Part shown: positions 52,240 to 63,512 of the stretch, piece by piece
Numbering within the stretch: position 1 is the first letter of the stretch
Layout: every line of letters begins with the position of its first letter
NCBI RefSeq assembly: GCF_964031115.1
Contig: NZ_OZ035006.1
Location: 1,489,605-1,553,604 of the forward strand
DNA length: 64,000 nucleotides
From: Spiroplasma endosymbiont of Clivina fossor
GTDB taxonomy: Bacteria > Bacillota_I > Bacilli_A > Mycoplasmatales > Nriv7
Reading direction: 5' to 3'
Notes under the pieces: model-generated
What the model was told of the DNA's origin: nothing
The model's database searches: none
The model's input: only the letters and a program-made list of their open reading frames with translations
Program-made: the position numbers and the translations under genes

Positions 52240-52596
52240 AAAATGATTACGAAAAGCGTCAAAACTTGCACGGCAATTTTTACATAAATATTTTTGTTTT
52301 CCTTCTGAATTATGTCCATTTTTAACGCAATGGTAAGATTCACATTTAGGGCATTTAATACCTTGCGCTCTAAATTTTTGATCAATTTCATTTAACCGTT
52401 TTTGTTTTTGTTTTTTTATTAATTCTGCTTGTTGTTTGACTTTTTCATAAAATTCTAAAAATTGATCATCTGTTAAAGTATTTACTAGTTCTTGAATTAT
52501 TTTTTTCCATAATTATTATCCACCTCTATCATATTAAAAATATACCTAAAATTAAGTATATTCAATAAATATCAAGAGTTTTCGACAAAATTAAAA
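52240..52596 (-). mobile_element. IS1595a 5-prime fragment
   Basis: Zinc-ribbon codons, start region and end of IS1595a. An extra T next to the start and an extra 6 bases in a T-rich run distinguish it. The transposase is truncated. Confidence 0.78.
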
Positions 52597-52752
52597 ATTT
52601 TTTATTGTGTAAAAATTCAATAATATGATAAAATGGTAATGAATAAAAATGACAATAACAAGAAAGGTATGGTTAGTTTAGTAATTAAATAATATAATTA
52701 GCTGATTGTTTTGCTTCTTCAAAGCAATACCTAAGAAAACTAAACGCGACCC
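52597..52752 (+). mobile_element. ISLre2-type element, 3-prime end remnant
   Basis: Matches 18310-18469 and ends CTAAACGCGACC, 17 bp before the glyS -35 box. Confidence 0.75.
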
Positions 52753-52768
52753 ACACCCTTATAATAGG

Positions 52769-52797
52769 TTGACAAAATATACGGTATACTCTATACT
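52769..52797 (+). promoter_or_regulatory. Strong promoter of the glyS-dnaG-rpoD operon
   Basis: TTGACA (52769-52774), 17 nt, TATACT (52792-52797): the best consensus match in the window. A leader of about 140 nt follows. It lacks the conserved T-box sequence, so I do not call a T-box. Confidence 0.8.
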
Positions 52798-52944
52798 TGT
52801 TTGGTGCATTAGATATTGCTATTGCATATATAATATAAAAATAAATAAAAATTTAATACAATTATTGTGAAGAACTCGGGTTTTATTTAGGTAGTATTTG
52901 AATGAATAATGTCTTGGGTCTTTGTTTTTTAGAGCGGGGTTGCT

Positions 52945-54327
52945 ATGACGGATATTAATAAGAGAATGGAATTGTTAGTTAATCATTTGAAGGAGTATGG
53001 CTTTGTTTTTCAGGGTTCGCAAATTTATGGTGGGTTAAGTAATAGTTGGGATTATGGTCCGTTGGGAGCACAGTTGAAAAATCGTTTGCAACATTTGTGA
53101 TGGGAACGGTTTGTGACGAAGCATCCTTTGAATGTTGGACTGGATAGTGCCATTGTTATGAACAGTAGTATTTGGAAGGCTTCGGGGCATCTTGATAATT
53201 TTTACGATTTATTTGTGGATTGTAAAAGTTGTATTAAGCGGTTTCGGGTGGATCATTTGTTAAGCAATGTGACTGTTGATTTTCAAAAATTGCGTGCTGA
53301 TGAATTGCAAGCCTTATTAAAAGAACATCAAGTTGTGTGCCCTAATTGTAAAAATAATAATTTTACATCGGTTCGTTCGTTTGATTTGATGTTTAAAACT
53401 CAACAAGGGGTTTTAGCAAATGATCAAGGTGTTGTTTATTTACGACCAGAAACAGCACAAGGAATTTTTGTAAATTTCAAAAATATTCAACGAAGTTTAA
53501 GGAAGAAATTGCCCTTTGGAGTTGGTCAAATTGGAAAAGCTTTTCGTAATGAAATTACTCCGGGACACTTTATTTTTCGGACAAGAGAATTTGAGCAAAT
53601 GGAATTGGAATTTTTTTTTAATCCTAATGATCAAACTGAGTGGTTTGATTATTGATTAAATTATTGTCAACAATTTTTATTAGATGTTGGTATTAAATAC
53701 GGTAATTTTAGTTTAAATGAACACGAAGATAGTGTTTTAGCTCATTATGCGAAGCGAACTGTGGATATTGAATATAATTTTCCTTTTGGTAAGCAAGAGT
53801 TATGGGGTATTAGTAATCGTTCTTCTTTTGATTTAAAAACGCATAGTGAACATAGTGGTGAAGATTTAAGTTATTTAGATTCAGAATTAAATGCGAAGAT
53901 ATTTGCGAATGTTATTGAACCGTCAGTCGGTGTTGGCAGATTAATGTTGGCCATTTTAAATGATGCTTATGATGTTGAGATTTTGCCAGATAATAGTAAA
54001 CGCACGATATTGCGATTAAATCACAATTTGGCCCCTTATTATATTGCTATTTTACCTTTAAGTAAGCAATTAAATGAAGAAGCGTATAAATTATATGAAG
54101 AGTTAGCTAATGATTTTTTAGCAACTTATGATGAAACGCAAAATATTGGGAAAAGATATCGCCGTCAAGATGCTATTGGAACGCCTTATTGCATTACAGT
54201 TGATTTTAAAAGCTTAAGACGATGAAGAAGAAGTGTAACGATGCGTTTTCGCGATACGATGGTGCAAAAACGAGTAAAAGTAAGAAAATTAAGAAAATAC
54301 CTTAAACATTTGCAAGAGCTAAATTAA
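52945..54327 (+). CDS. glyS: Glycyl-tRNA synthetase (single-chain, class II)
   Basis: 460 residues in code 4. The ATG at 52945 opens [30 protein letters not shown] follows, then RPETAQGIF, motif 2 ([10 protein letters not shown]), [11 protein letters not shown], and motif 3 ([13 protein letters not shown]). The C-terminal anticodon-binding domain ends [11 protein letters not shown]. It charges tRNA-Gly. The N-terminal third uses TGG as well as TGA for Trp, somewhat more than its neighbours. dnaG follows 24 nt downstream, the classical glyS-dnaG-rpoD order of firmicute-type genomes. Confidence 0.94.
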
Positions 54328-54351
54328 AGTGTAAGGAGAAATAAAGCTAGT

Positions 54352-56133
54352 ATGGTTAATCCTGAAAAAATTTCTCTCATTAGAATGAGAACTAATATTA
54401 CTGAAATTATTGGTCAATATTTAAAATTGCAAAAAAAAGGTCGTAATTATTGAACAGTTTGTCCTTTTCACGAAGATAATGCACCTTCAATGAGTATTTC
54501 TCCTGAAAAACAAATTTATCGGTGTTTTTCTTGTCAAGCTTCTGGAAATGTCTTTACCTTTTTGCAAAAATATAAAAAAATTTCCTTTTTAGAAGCTTTA
54601 AAAGAAGCAGCCACACTTGTAAATATTGATTTACAAGAATTAGAGCAATGAACAAAAAATAAATATGATAATGAAACTTTGAAAATATTTGCGATTAATG
54701 CTTTAGCTTGTGAATACTTTATGTATCATTTAGATAGCAAAATTGGTGTTCAAGCAAAAAAATATTTAGAACAGCGAAATATTGATAATAAGTTAAGAGA
54801 ACAATTTAGTATTGGATTGGCACCTAGCGAAGATGGACTAGTAGCATATTTACAACAAAAAGGTTATAAACCTAGTGAATTAGTTATTTCTGGTTTAGTT
54901 GTTTATCAAAATAATCATTTTAATGATTATTTTAGAAATCGGATTATGTTTCCGATTCGGGATATAGAACATAATATCATTGGTTTTTCGAGTCGTTCAT
55001 ATTTGGAAAATCAACAACCAAAGTATATGAATACCTTAGAAACTAATATTTTTAAAAAAAATCAATTATTGTATAACTTAAGTTTTGCAAAAAATAATTT
55101 GCATCAAGATAAGTATTTATTAATTTGTGAAGGATTTATGGATATTATTGCTTTAAGCAAAATTGGCATTAACAATGCCGTTGCCATTATGGGAACAAGT
55201 TTAAGTGCACAACATTGTTCAATATTAAAAAAAGTTACTAATGAAATTATTTTATTTTTGGATGGTGATGATGCTGGAATTATAGCTGCGTTTAAAATGA
55301 TTAGTGAATTATGGTATCACAAATTTAATGTTAAAGTAGTAAACAATCCAACAACATTGGATCCCGATGATTTAATTAAAAAAGAAGGTGCAGTAGCAGT
55401 TCGTGCTTTAATTAAAAATAGTATTCATCCTTTAGATTTTGTTTTAAATTATTTTCAAAATAACTTAGATTTAAAGAAAATTGATAATGTGACTGAACTT
55501 TTAAAAAAAGTTACTCCATTTTTTCAGTTATTACATACTGCTGTTGAAGTAAATTTTTATTTAAATAAATTGGAAACAATAACTAATTTGAATAAAAAAA
55601 TCCTTGAACAAACATTGTTTGCTAAGCAAACAATAGGAACTACTGATAAAATGAATCCTAAAAATGCTGGGACTAATAAGAATTTATATTTAAATCCAAT
55701 TGAGAAATCGGAAAATATTATTATATTTTCGTTGCTTTATACAAAAGAAACATTAACTAATAGCGAATTAAATAATTTTTCCTTAATTGATCCCATTAAA
55801 AAATTTTTATTATCAGAAATTATTAGTTGATATGATAAAAATCCGCAAGCAGAGAAAGTAAATTATGAAGATTTTCTAAAATCATTACAACAAGAACAAG
55901 TAAAAAAGTCGTTAGAAATGATTTATAGCCTTTATAATAAACAAGAATTTGTTTATCGTCCTAAGTTAATTAATGATTGTCAAGAAACTATTTATAATTA
56001 CTTAATTAAATTAGAAAAAGATAAATGAGCAAAAAAATGATTAGCAACTAATAATGTTAATGAAAAAATAGCAATTGGGCAAAAAATTATTAGTTTGTCA
56101 AAAAATATTAAAAGAGAAAAGAGTGGTCAATAG
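54352..56133 (+). CDS. dnaG: DNA primase
   Basis: 593 residues in code 4. The CHC2 zinc site has C37, H40, C58 and C61 (CPFH ... CFSC). The catalytic core has FSIGLAP, GFSSR and the Toprim motifs LLICEGFMDI and EIILFLDGDDAG. The C-terminal 220 residues form the helicase-binding region. It makes RNA primers for lagging-strand synthesis. The ribosome site AAGGAG is about 14 nt from the ATG, longer than usual; no better in-frame start is seen. The stop TAG directly abuts the rpoD ATG (TAGATG). Confidence 0.93.
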
Positions 56134-57444
56134 ATGCGAAAAAGAATATTTAAAAAAATAAAAACTTTTGATGAGATTAAGTATGACTTATTAAAAAAGA
56201 TTAAAAAAAATGATAATCATATTAGTCAAGAAGAGGTTTTAAAAGCATTTGAAATGTTAGATATTGAAGATGGACTCTTAGAATCTTTTATTAATGAACT
56301 ACAAAATGATGGTGTTGTTTGAACCGATTTAGTTGATGATGATAAAGTTGATATTGATTTAGAACATTCTGATTTTGAAGATGATGATATTATTATTAAC
56401 TTTAAAAATAATGGTCCAAGTATTTCTAATGAAACTAAAATTCATGACATTATTAAAGCCTATTTTAATCGTTTAGGTTCAAGTAAAATTTTAACAAAAG
56501 AAGAAGAAGTAAAATATGCAAGAATGTTGGATTCATCTGATCTTGAAATTAAGCAATATGGACGAAATAAGTTAATTATTTCTAACTTAAAGTTAGTTGT
56601 TTCAGTAGCTAGAAGGCATACTAATCGTGGTTTAGATTTTTCAGATTTAATTGAAGAAGGAAATATTGGTTTAATGAAAGCAGTTGATCGTTTTGATTAT
56701 CGCCGCGGATTTAAATTTTCTACTTATGCAACTTGATGAATTCGTCAAGCAATTACAAGAGCGATTGCTGATCAAGCAAGAACGATTAGAATACCGGTTC
56801 ATATGGTAGAAACTATTAATAAATTAACAAGAATTGAACGCCAATTAACTCAAGAATTAGGTCGGGAACCAACCCACACTGAAGTTGCCGAAAAAATTGG
56901 TTTGGGAATGACTGCTGAAAAAGTTCGTGAAATTAAACGATTGTCAATGGAACCAGTTTCTTTAGAAAAACCAATTGGCGAAGAAGATGATACACACTTT
57001 GCTGATTTTGTTGAAGACAAAGATATTTTTTCACCAGATGATTATGCTGAACGAGAATCATTACGAGAACAATTAGATAAGGTTTTTGAAGAAATCTTAA
57101 ATAAACGTGAGGAAAAGGTTATTCGGATGCGTTTTGGCTTACTACCAACTAAAATTCGATCGCTAATTGATTTAGCAGAAGAAGGAAGCGAAAAAGATGA
57201 ATTAATTAGTGAAATAATGAATTTAGATTTTAAGTTTGATACGCCAATTGAAAAAGTAATTAATTTAAATGATTATGTTATTGATAAACATTTAACTAAG
57301 TATGATTCACCAAAAACATTAGAAGAAGTTGGTAGTGAATTTGGTGTTACCAGAGAAAGAATTCGGCAAATTGAAGCTAAAGCTTGTCGTAAACTAAGAA
57401 GTCCTTCAAAGTCAAGAGTTTTGAAAGATTTTTATAAAGGTTAA
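56134..57444 (+). CDS. rpoD: Primary RNA polymerase sigma factor (with region-4 insertion)
   Basis: 436 residues. Region 2 is canonical: [59 protein letters not shown]. Region 3 has HMVETINKL and region 4.2 [19 protein letters not shown]. Between MRFGLLPTK and SPKTLEEVG, about residues 340-391, there is an insertion of roughly 50 residues ([20 protein letters not shown]...) where most bacteria have a few. The N-terminal 110 residues are acidic and lysine-rich. As the housekeeping sigma it recognises the TTGACA/TATAAT promoters seen here. Gene symbol sigA is equivalent. Confidence 0.93.
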
Positions 57445-57446
57445 TA

Positions 57447-58124
57447 ATGAAACTATCTCATCGTTTAGCAACAATTGCTAATTTAGTTAATCCTAATGAT
57501 ATTGTTGCTGATATTGCTTGTGACCACGGTTTAGTTGCTATTTATTTAGTAAAGAAAAAAGGAATGAATAATATTTTTGTTAGTGATATTAATCCTAAAG
57601 CATTAGCACAAGCTCAGAAAAATATTATTCAAAATCAATTACAAAATAATATTTTTCCAATTTTAGGAGATGGCATTAAATGAATTAATGCTAGTGATAA
57701 CATTAATTGTGTTATTATTGCGGGATTAGGTGCCAAAACAATTATTAATATTTTAACTAATGATTATCAATCAATTAATCGTTATATAATTCAAACAAAT
57801 AATGAAATGTCTAAAATTCGTAAATGAGTCCAAGACCACAATTATTTTATTGAAGACGAATTATTAATTAAAGATAATAATTTTATTTATGAGATTATTG
57901 TTATTAATAAAACGCACGGTTCTTTAATTGTTAATGATGAGCAAATTATGTTTGGACTAAATTTAGAAAATAAATATGAGTTATTATTTAAGAAAATGTG
58001 AACCGACAAACTTTTTCATTATGAAAATAATATCAATAAATTAACCCCAAATCAAATTAATGCCATAATGAATTTACAAGTTTTATTAATTAGAAATAAA
58101 TTGCAAAAGCAAAAGGAGAAATAA
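57447..58124 (+). CDS. trmK: tRNA (adenine22-N1)-methyltransferase TrmK
   Basis: 225 residues; starts 3 nt after rpoD. It opens KLSHRLATIANLVNPNDIVA, with the SAM-binding motif DIACDHGLVAIYL, then FVSDINPKALAQAQKN, GDGIKW and CVIIAGLGAKTIINIL, the pattern of TrmK/YqfN, which methylates A22 of tRNA. Its position just after rpoD matches firmicute genomes. A C-terminal helical part ends RNKLQKQKEK, overlapping the efp ribosome site. Confidence 0.9.
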
Positions 58125-58126
58125 AG

Positions 58127-58684
58127 ATGATTAATGTTAATGATTTACGCAATGGTATGACTTTTAAACATAGTGGTAATCTATTTTTAATCTTAGATAT
58201 AGGTCGTGCTCAAGCTGGAAGAGGTCAAGCAAATGTTAAAGCTAAAGTTAAAAATTTGCGAAGCAATGCAATTATTAATTTAACTTTTACTAGTGGTGAT
58301 AAAGTTGAACGGGCGCATCTTGATAAACGCGTGATGCAATATTTATATAGTGATGGCAATAACTTGATTTTTATGGATAATGAAAGTTATGAACAAGTTG
58401 AAATTAATAAAACAAAAATGGCATGAGAATTAAAGTTTTTAACTTCTAATTTACCAGTTCAAGTATTACAATATGATAATGAAATTTTAACTATTTCGTT
58501 ACCAGATAAAGTAACTTTAAAAATTATTGAAGCTGAACAAGCCGTTAAAGGTGATAGTAGTTCTTCGCCAAGTAAAAGAGCAGTTGTTGAAACTGGATTA
58601 GCATTACAAGTACCATTATTTATTAATGCAGATGATTATATTGTTGTTTCCACAGTTGATGGTAAATATCAACACCGAGCTTAA
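58127..58684 (+). CDS. efp: Translation elongation factor P
   Basis: 185 residues, normal length, three beta domains. It opens MINVNDLRNGMTFKHSGNLF, with QYLYSDGNNLIFMDNESYEQ and the C-terminal signature ADDYIVVSTVDGKYQHRA. EF-P relieves ribosome stalling at polyproline. The tip loop reads AQAGRGQANVKAK, with Arg32 where many bacteria have a modified Lys (PGKGQ). AAAAGGAG lies 7 nt upstream within the end of trmK. A terminator follows. Confidence 0.93.
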
Positions 58685-58686
58685 AA

Positions 58687-58711
58687 TAACCTAAAAGGTT
58701 ATTTTTTTTAT
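58687..58711 (+). terminator. Terminator after efp
   Basis: Stem ATAACCT/AGGTTAT with an AAA loop, followed by seven or more T. Confidence 0.88.
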
Positions 58712-58749
58712 GTCATAATTATTACAAACATATAAAGGAGTTAAATAAA

Positions 58750-58977
58750 GTGAAAATTGGATTTTTAGGTGCTGGTAATATGGGGAAAGCAATTATTGAT
58801 GGGTTATTAAATACTAATGCTTTTACTAATGAAAATATTAAAGTTGTTATTAATAGCGATAAAAGTTTTCAATATTGAAATAATCGTCATATTAGTGTAA
58901 GTAAAAAATGAGAATTTTTAAGGGATTGTGAAATAATTATCTTAGCATTAACTCCACAAGATATTTTAAAATTAAAA
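58750..58977 (+). pseudogene. proC: Pyrroline-5-carboxylate reductase, truncated by IS1595a
   Basis: GTG start after AAGGAG. It reads MKIGFLGAGNMGKAIIDGLL (Rossmann NADP-binding motif), then IIILALTPQDILKLKF and stops at the IS1595a end at 58978. Only about 76 of some 265 residues remain and the catalytic C-terminal domain is absent from the window. Proline synthesis by this route is therefore lost unless another copy exists. Confidence 0.82.
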
Positions 58978-59461
58978 TTTTAATTTTGTCAAAAACTCTT
59001 GATATTTATTGAATATACTTAATTTTAGGTATATTTTTAATATGATAGAGGTGGATAATAATTATGGAAAAAATAATTCAAGAACTAGTAAATACTTTAA
59101 CAGATGATCAATTTTTAGAATTTTATGAAAAAGTCAAACAACAAGCAGAATTAATAAAAAAACAAAAACGTTTAAATGAAATTGATCAAAAATTTAGAGC
59201 GCAAGGTATTAAATGCCCTAAATGTGAATCTTACCATTGCGTTAAAAATGGACATAATTCAGAAGGAAAACAAAAATATTTATGTAAAAATTGCCGTGCA
59301 AGTTTTGACGCTTTTCGTAATCATTTTATTTATTGAAGTCATTTAAATTATGAACAATGAAATTTATTGATTCAAATTTCATTGCTGGGGCAATCTAGTA
59401 AAACAATTTCTCGTTTTATTAAAACTACATTAAAAACTGCTTGATATAATCGTCAAAAATT

Positions 59462-60367
59462 AGACTTGGTACATAACCTTTAATTTTATCTACTATTTTG
59501 ATAATATTATTTCCTAGGTGAAATACAAATGTTAGATAAATACAAAGACGAAAACGAATTTTATAGTTTAATAGGCATAAAATATAAAAATTTCATGAAA
59601 ATGGTAGAAATTTTAAAAGAAGGTGAAGCTAAACAAAAACAAATTGGTGGTAGACCAAATAAATTATCAATAGAGCAAAGATTACTTATGACTTTAGAAT
59701 ACTGAAAAGAATATAGTACATATCGTATTATTGCAAAAAAATATAATATTAGTCATGTTAGTTGTATTCGTAATATCTTTTGAGTTGAAAATACTCTAAT
59801 AAAAAATAGTCACTTTCATATACCTGGCAAAAAGATATTATTAGAAAATAAGGGTACTACTAATAATTTATTAGCAATTGATGCTACAGAAATTCCAATT
59901 GAAAGAATTAAAAAAAACTAAAATTATTATTTTCTGGTAAGAAAAGGCAACATTCATTAAAATCGCAAATAATTATTGATTTATTTAACAATAAAATTAT
60001 TTCAGTAGATTTTTGTTATGGCAGTACTCATGATTATAAGTTATTTTTAAAATCAAATACACTTATAAATCCAAAATTAGAATTAATTGCCGATTCAGGA
60101 TATCAAGGTTTGCAAAATGTTCATAAAAATACATTATTGCCAATTAAAAAGAGTAAAAATAATCCTTTAAATCCAGATAAAAAGGAATATAATAGCTTTT
60201 TAAGTAAAGTTAGAATTGTCATTGAACATGTTTTTGCTAGATTAAAAAGATTTAAAATACTAGTTTATCGTTATCGCAATAAGATTAGAAGATTTGGATT
60301 ACGATTTAACTTAATTTCAGGAATATATAATTTTGAATTAAGCTAGTTATAGTTATGTACCAAGTCT
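59462..60367 (+). mobile_element. IS5b, complete 906 bp copy
   Basis: Ends AGACTTGGTACATAAC, duplication ATT (59459-59461 and 60368-60370). Confidence 0.92.
59529..60346 (+). CDS. IS5-family transposase (IS5b), made by -1 frameshift
   Basis: Same two-frame layout and A_AAA_AAC-TAA slip site as 45903-46720; one change near the start (KYKNFMKM for KYKTFMKM). DDE residues retained. Confidence 0.85.
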
Positions 60368-60705
60368 ATTAATGAAATCAAAACAATTAGAAAATACCCA
60401 ATTAAAATTTAAAAAATTATCTGGTAAAATCCAAATCGATGAAACATTTATTAAAGAAATCCATAAAGGAAATTTCAAATATAAAACTGATCCACGAAGA
60501 ATTCACCTTGACCCATTCGCAACTAATACTAAATGCTGTATTCAAATGGCAATTGATAATAATAACAATATTTATGTTAAATCCACAAACACCAAACGTT
60601 TACAAAAACAATGAGTTATTGAAAATATGAACAAAGAATTAATTAACGAAAATTCAATTATTACTTCCGATATGCAAAAATTATATTTTTTAGTAGCAAA
60701 ACAAC

Positions 60706-60809
60706 AAGGACGCATAAAGTTTTGTTAGGTATTGCTTTGAAGAAGTAAAACAATCAGCTAATTATATTATTTAATTACTAAACTAACCCTGCCTTTCTTG
60801 TTATTGTCA
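60706..60809. repeat. Hybrid junction: phage terminus fused to ISLre2 3-prime end
   Basis: It begins GGACGCATAAAGTTTTGTTA (the phage end) and continues at AGGTATTGCTTTGAAGAAG as the ISLre2 3-prime flank, exactly in register with GGTCGCGTTTAGTTTTCTTA AGGTATTG at 1588. It ends at IS256. Confidence 0.75.
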
Positions 60810-60844
60810 GGGACTGTACAATTTAACTGTGTCTCTAAGTAATT

Positions 60845-61910
60845 AGACTTCTTGCAAAATTAATTTAAAATATAATTGAATTGTTGTTTTTAATAAAAAG
60901 GTGGAATTTAAATGAAATTTAAAAAAAATAATCAAATAAGTGATAAAAATTTTTTAAGATTAACTGGTATTAAACATACTACTTTTAATAAAATGCTAGA
61001 AATTTTAAAAATAGAAGAATTAAAAAAGAGATTTCGTCGCGGAAGAACCAATAAATTATCATTAGAAAATCGTATTTTAATGACTTTAGAATATTGAAGA
61101 GAATATAGAACTTATTTTCATATTGCAAAAAGTTATGATATTAGTGAAAGTAGTTGTTATAGAAATATCAAATGAATTGAAGACACTTTAATAAAACACC
61201 CTAATTTTCAACAACTTACTGGTCAAAAATCACTATTAAAAGATTATTTCAAAGATAAGACTGTTATAATTGATGTAACTGAAAGCCAAATCCAACGCCC
61301 AAAAAAAGACAAAAACAGCACTACTCAGGAAAAAAGAAAAAACACACAATAAAAACACAAGTTATAATTGAAAAAGATAGTAAAAAAATTATTAGTTCTG
61401 ATTTTTCTTATGGTAAAAACCATGACTTTAAAATTTTAAAAGATTCAAAAATTAAATTTTTACCAGAAACAACTGTTTTAGTGGATTTAGGTTATCAAGG
61501 CATACAAAAAATTAATCATAATGTTTTAATTCCTAAAAGAAAATCAAAAAAACCCTTTAAATAAAGAAGAAAAGCAAAATAATGAGCGAATTTCAAAAAT
61601 GAGAATTGTTATTGAAAATGTTTTTGCTATACTTAAAAAATTTAAAATTATTAGTGAAAAATATCGAAATCGTAGAAAAAGATTTGCTTTAAGATTTAAT
61701 TTAATAGCTTCAATTTATAATTTACAACTATTAGTTTAAATATATTTGATAATTTAAAATTTCAGTCTTTTTTTATTGTAAATAATAATTTTTATTATGT
61801 TTTAATGACAAAATATTTGTAAAAATAATCTAAAAATTATTTTAATAACACTTTTATATTTATTTTAAATTTAAAAATTATAATTATCATATTAATTTTG
61901 CAAGAAGTCT
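60845..61910 (+). mobile_element. IS5a with a 2-base deletion
   Basis: 1066 bp; AAAGAAAAACC has become AAAAAAACC near 61545, breaking ORF B. ORF A (60912-61352) is unchanged. Confidence 0.88.
60912..61737 (+). pseudogene. IS5a transposase, frame-broken
   Basis: ORF A is as in other copies (MKFKKNNQISDK...). The 2-base deletion after PKRKSK in ORF B destroys the C-terminal catalytic Glu region in the fused product. Confidence 0.8.
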
Positions 61911-61911
61911 A

Positions 61912-63136
61912 TTAACTTAAATTCACTCTGTCCTCAAATTTTATCATTAAATGTGAAATTGCACTACCCCAATTTTGAATTGGCATCGTTCATTTCTTAA
62001 CCATATTTTGAAATGCTAAATAAAATATTTTAAAAACTGATGCGTCATTAGGAAAAATCTTTTTATTCTTAATGACTTTTCTTAGTTGACTATTAACAGA
62101 TTCAATCGCATTAGTTGTGTAAATAATCCTTCTAAATTCTTGAGGATATTCAAGAAAAATTATTAAATTATTTCAGTTATTTTTTCATGATTTAGTAATT
62201 TGTGAATACTTTTTATTTCATTTTTCTGAAAAATGATCTAAAGCAACTAGCGCTATTTCTTCATTAATTGCTGTATAAATTGATTTTAAATCATTAGCTA
62301 CAAGTTTGCGATCTTTGTAAGGGACAAATTTTAAACTATTACGAATTTGATGAACGATGCATAATTGGTGCTGTGTTTTTGGGAACACAGCTTCTATTGC
62401 ATCAGACATTCCAGTTAAATTATCGCTACAAGCAACAAGAATATCTTGTAAGCCACGATTTTTCATTTCCGTAAGCATTAATATTAAGTCAAAATTTGGC
62501 TCCCTCATTCTCGCTAATTCACATTCCTAAAATATCTTTTAAACCATCTAAATTAATTCCTAAGGCAAGATAAACTGCTTTATTTATTATTCGTTTATCT
62601 TGCTTTACTTTAACAACAATACAATCAAAATAAACAATCGGATAAATCTTCTCTAAAGGTTTAGTTTGTCACATTTTAACTTCTTCAATAACATCATCAG
62701 TTATTTGACTAATTAAACTTTCTGAAATTTCTGCTCCGTGATAGAATTCTTGCAATTGTGCTTTGATATCAGAAATTGTCATTCCTCTTGCATATAAAGA
62801 AATTACTTTTTGATCAAAGTTATCAAATCTTCTTTGTCTTTTCGGAATAATTACTGGTTCAAAAGTACTATTTCGATCTCTTGGTACATCAATTGCGATT
62901 GAACCATTTTTAGTAATAATGGTTTTTTGTGTGTTGCCATTTCTTTTATTATGATTCTCATCAGTTTCAAGATAATCTTTAATTTCCGTATTTAACATTC
63001 GTTCAGTTAATTTTTTGGTAAATTCCTGAAAAATAGTATTGCCTTTAAATAAATCTTGTGGATTATCAATATTTTCTAAAAAATAATCAACAACTTTATC
63101 AATTGCATCAGGTTCTTTTTTTATTTTTTTTGTCAT
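61912..63136 (-). pseudogene. IS256-like transposase, frameshifted by +4
   Basis: Start at 63136 ([15 protein letters not shown]), open to EGAKFWL. A net 4-base insertion near 62476 then changes the frame; the rest resumes as [18 protein letters not shown]. Not functional as one chain. Confidence 0.85.
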
Positions 63137-63210
63137 TTTCTGTTCTCCTTCGTTTAAGTATAATTCAGAATGAATTATCGAGACACAGAATTTTGAACAG
63201 GCCCAATTAA

Positions 63211-63505
63211 AAAAATCCTGAAGCTAGTTATCGTAACTTAAATAAAATCAGTAAATTACAATCTAGTCTTAAAGAAGCCTTAATTCATTATCATGGTTTA
63301 GGTTTTACTAATATTCAAAATTATTTAAATCTCTGAAAATGAAAATACCAACATAAGGGTTTAACTCCAAACCAACAAACAGCGGTATTATATTTTAATG
63401 TATAAAAAAGTTAAAGTAAAAATAGTAATTTTACATAAAAGCCTTTTAAAATTATCAAGTTGATGATTTTTTTTATTTTATCAAGAGTTTTCGACAAAAT
63501 TAAAA
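63211..63505 (+). mobile_element. IS1595a 3-prime fragment
   Basis: C-terminal transposase codons (NPEASYRNLNKISKL ... FNV) and right end. Confidence 0.82.
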
Positions 63506-63512
63506 AATTTTT

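Larger units (their letters stand above)
58978..60704 (+). mobile_element. IS1595a interrupted by IS5b and 3-prime truncated
   Basis: The transposase starts at 59064 and is intact up to RQKL, where IS5b (59462-60367, duplication ATT) enters. It resumes MKSKQLEN and stops at about VAKQQ (60704), where phage-end sequence begins. One end changed to GTCAAAAAC. Inactive. Confidence 0.85.
60810..63204 (-). mobile_element. IS256-like element split by IS5a, frameshifted
   Basis: The right end is at 60810-60844 and the rest at 61911-63204. IS5a entered next to the stop codon with duplication ATT. The left end is mutated (TTTTGAACAGGCC). Confidence 0.85.

Noticed and set aside
52798-52944. T-box riboswitch in the glyS leader.
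   Set aside because: The 140 nt leader lacks the conserved T-box sequence and a terminator/antiterminator pair I could draw.
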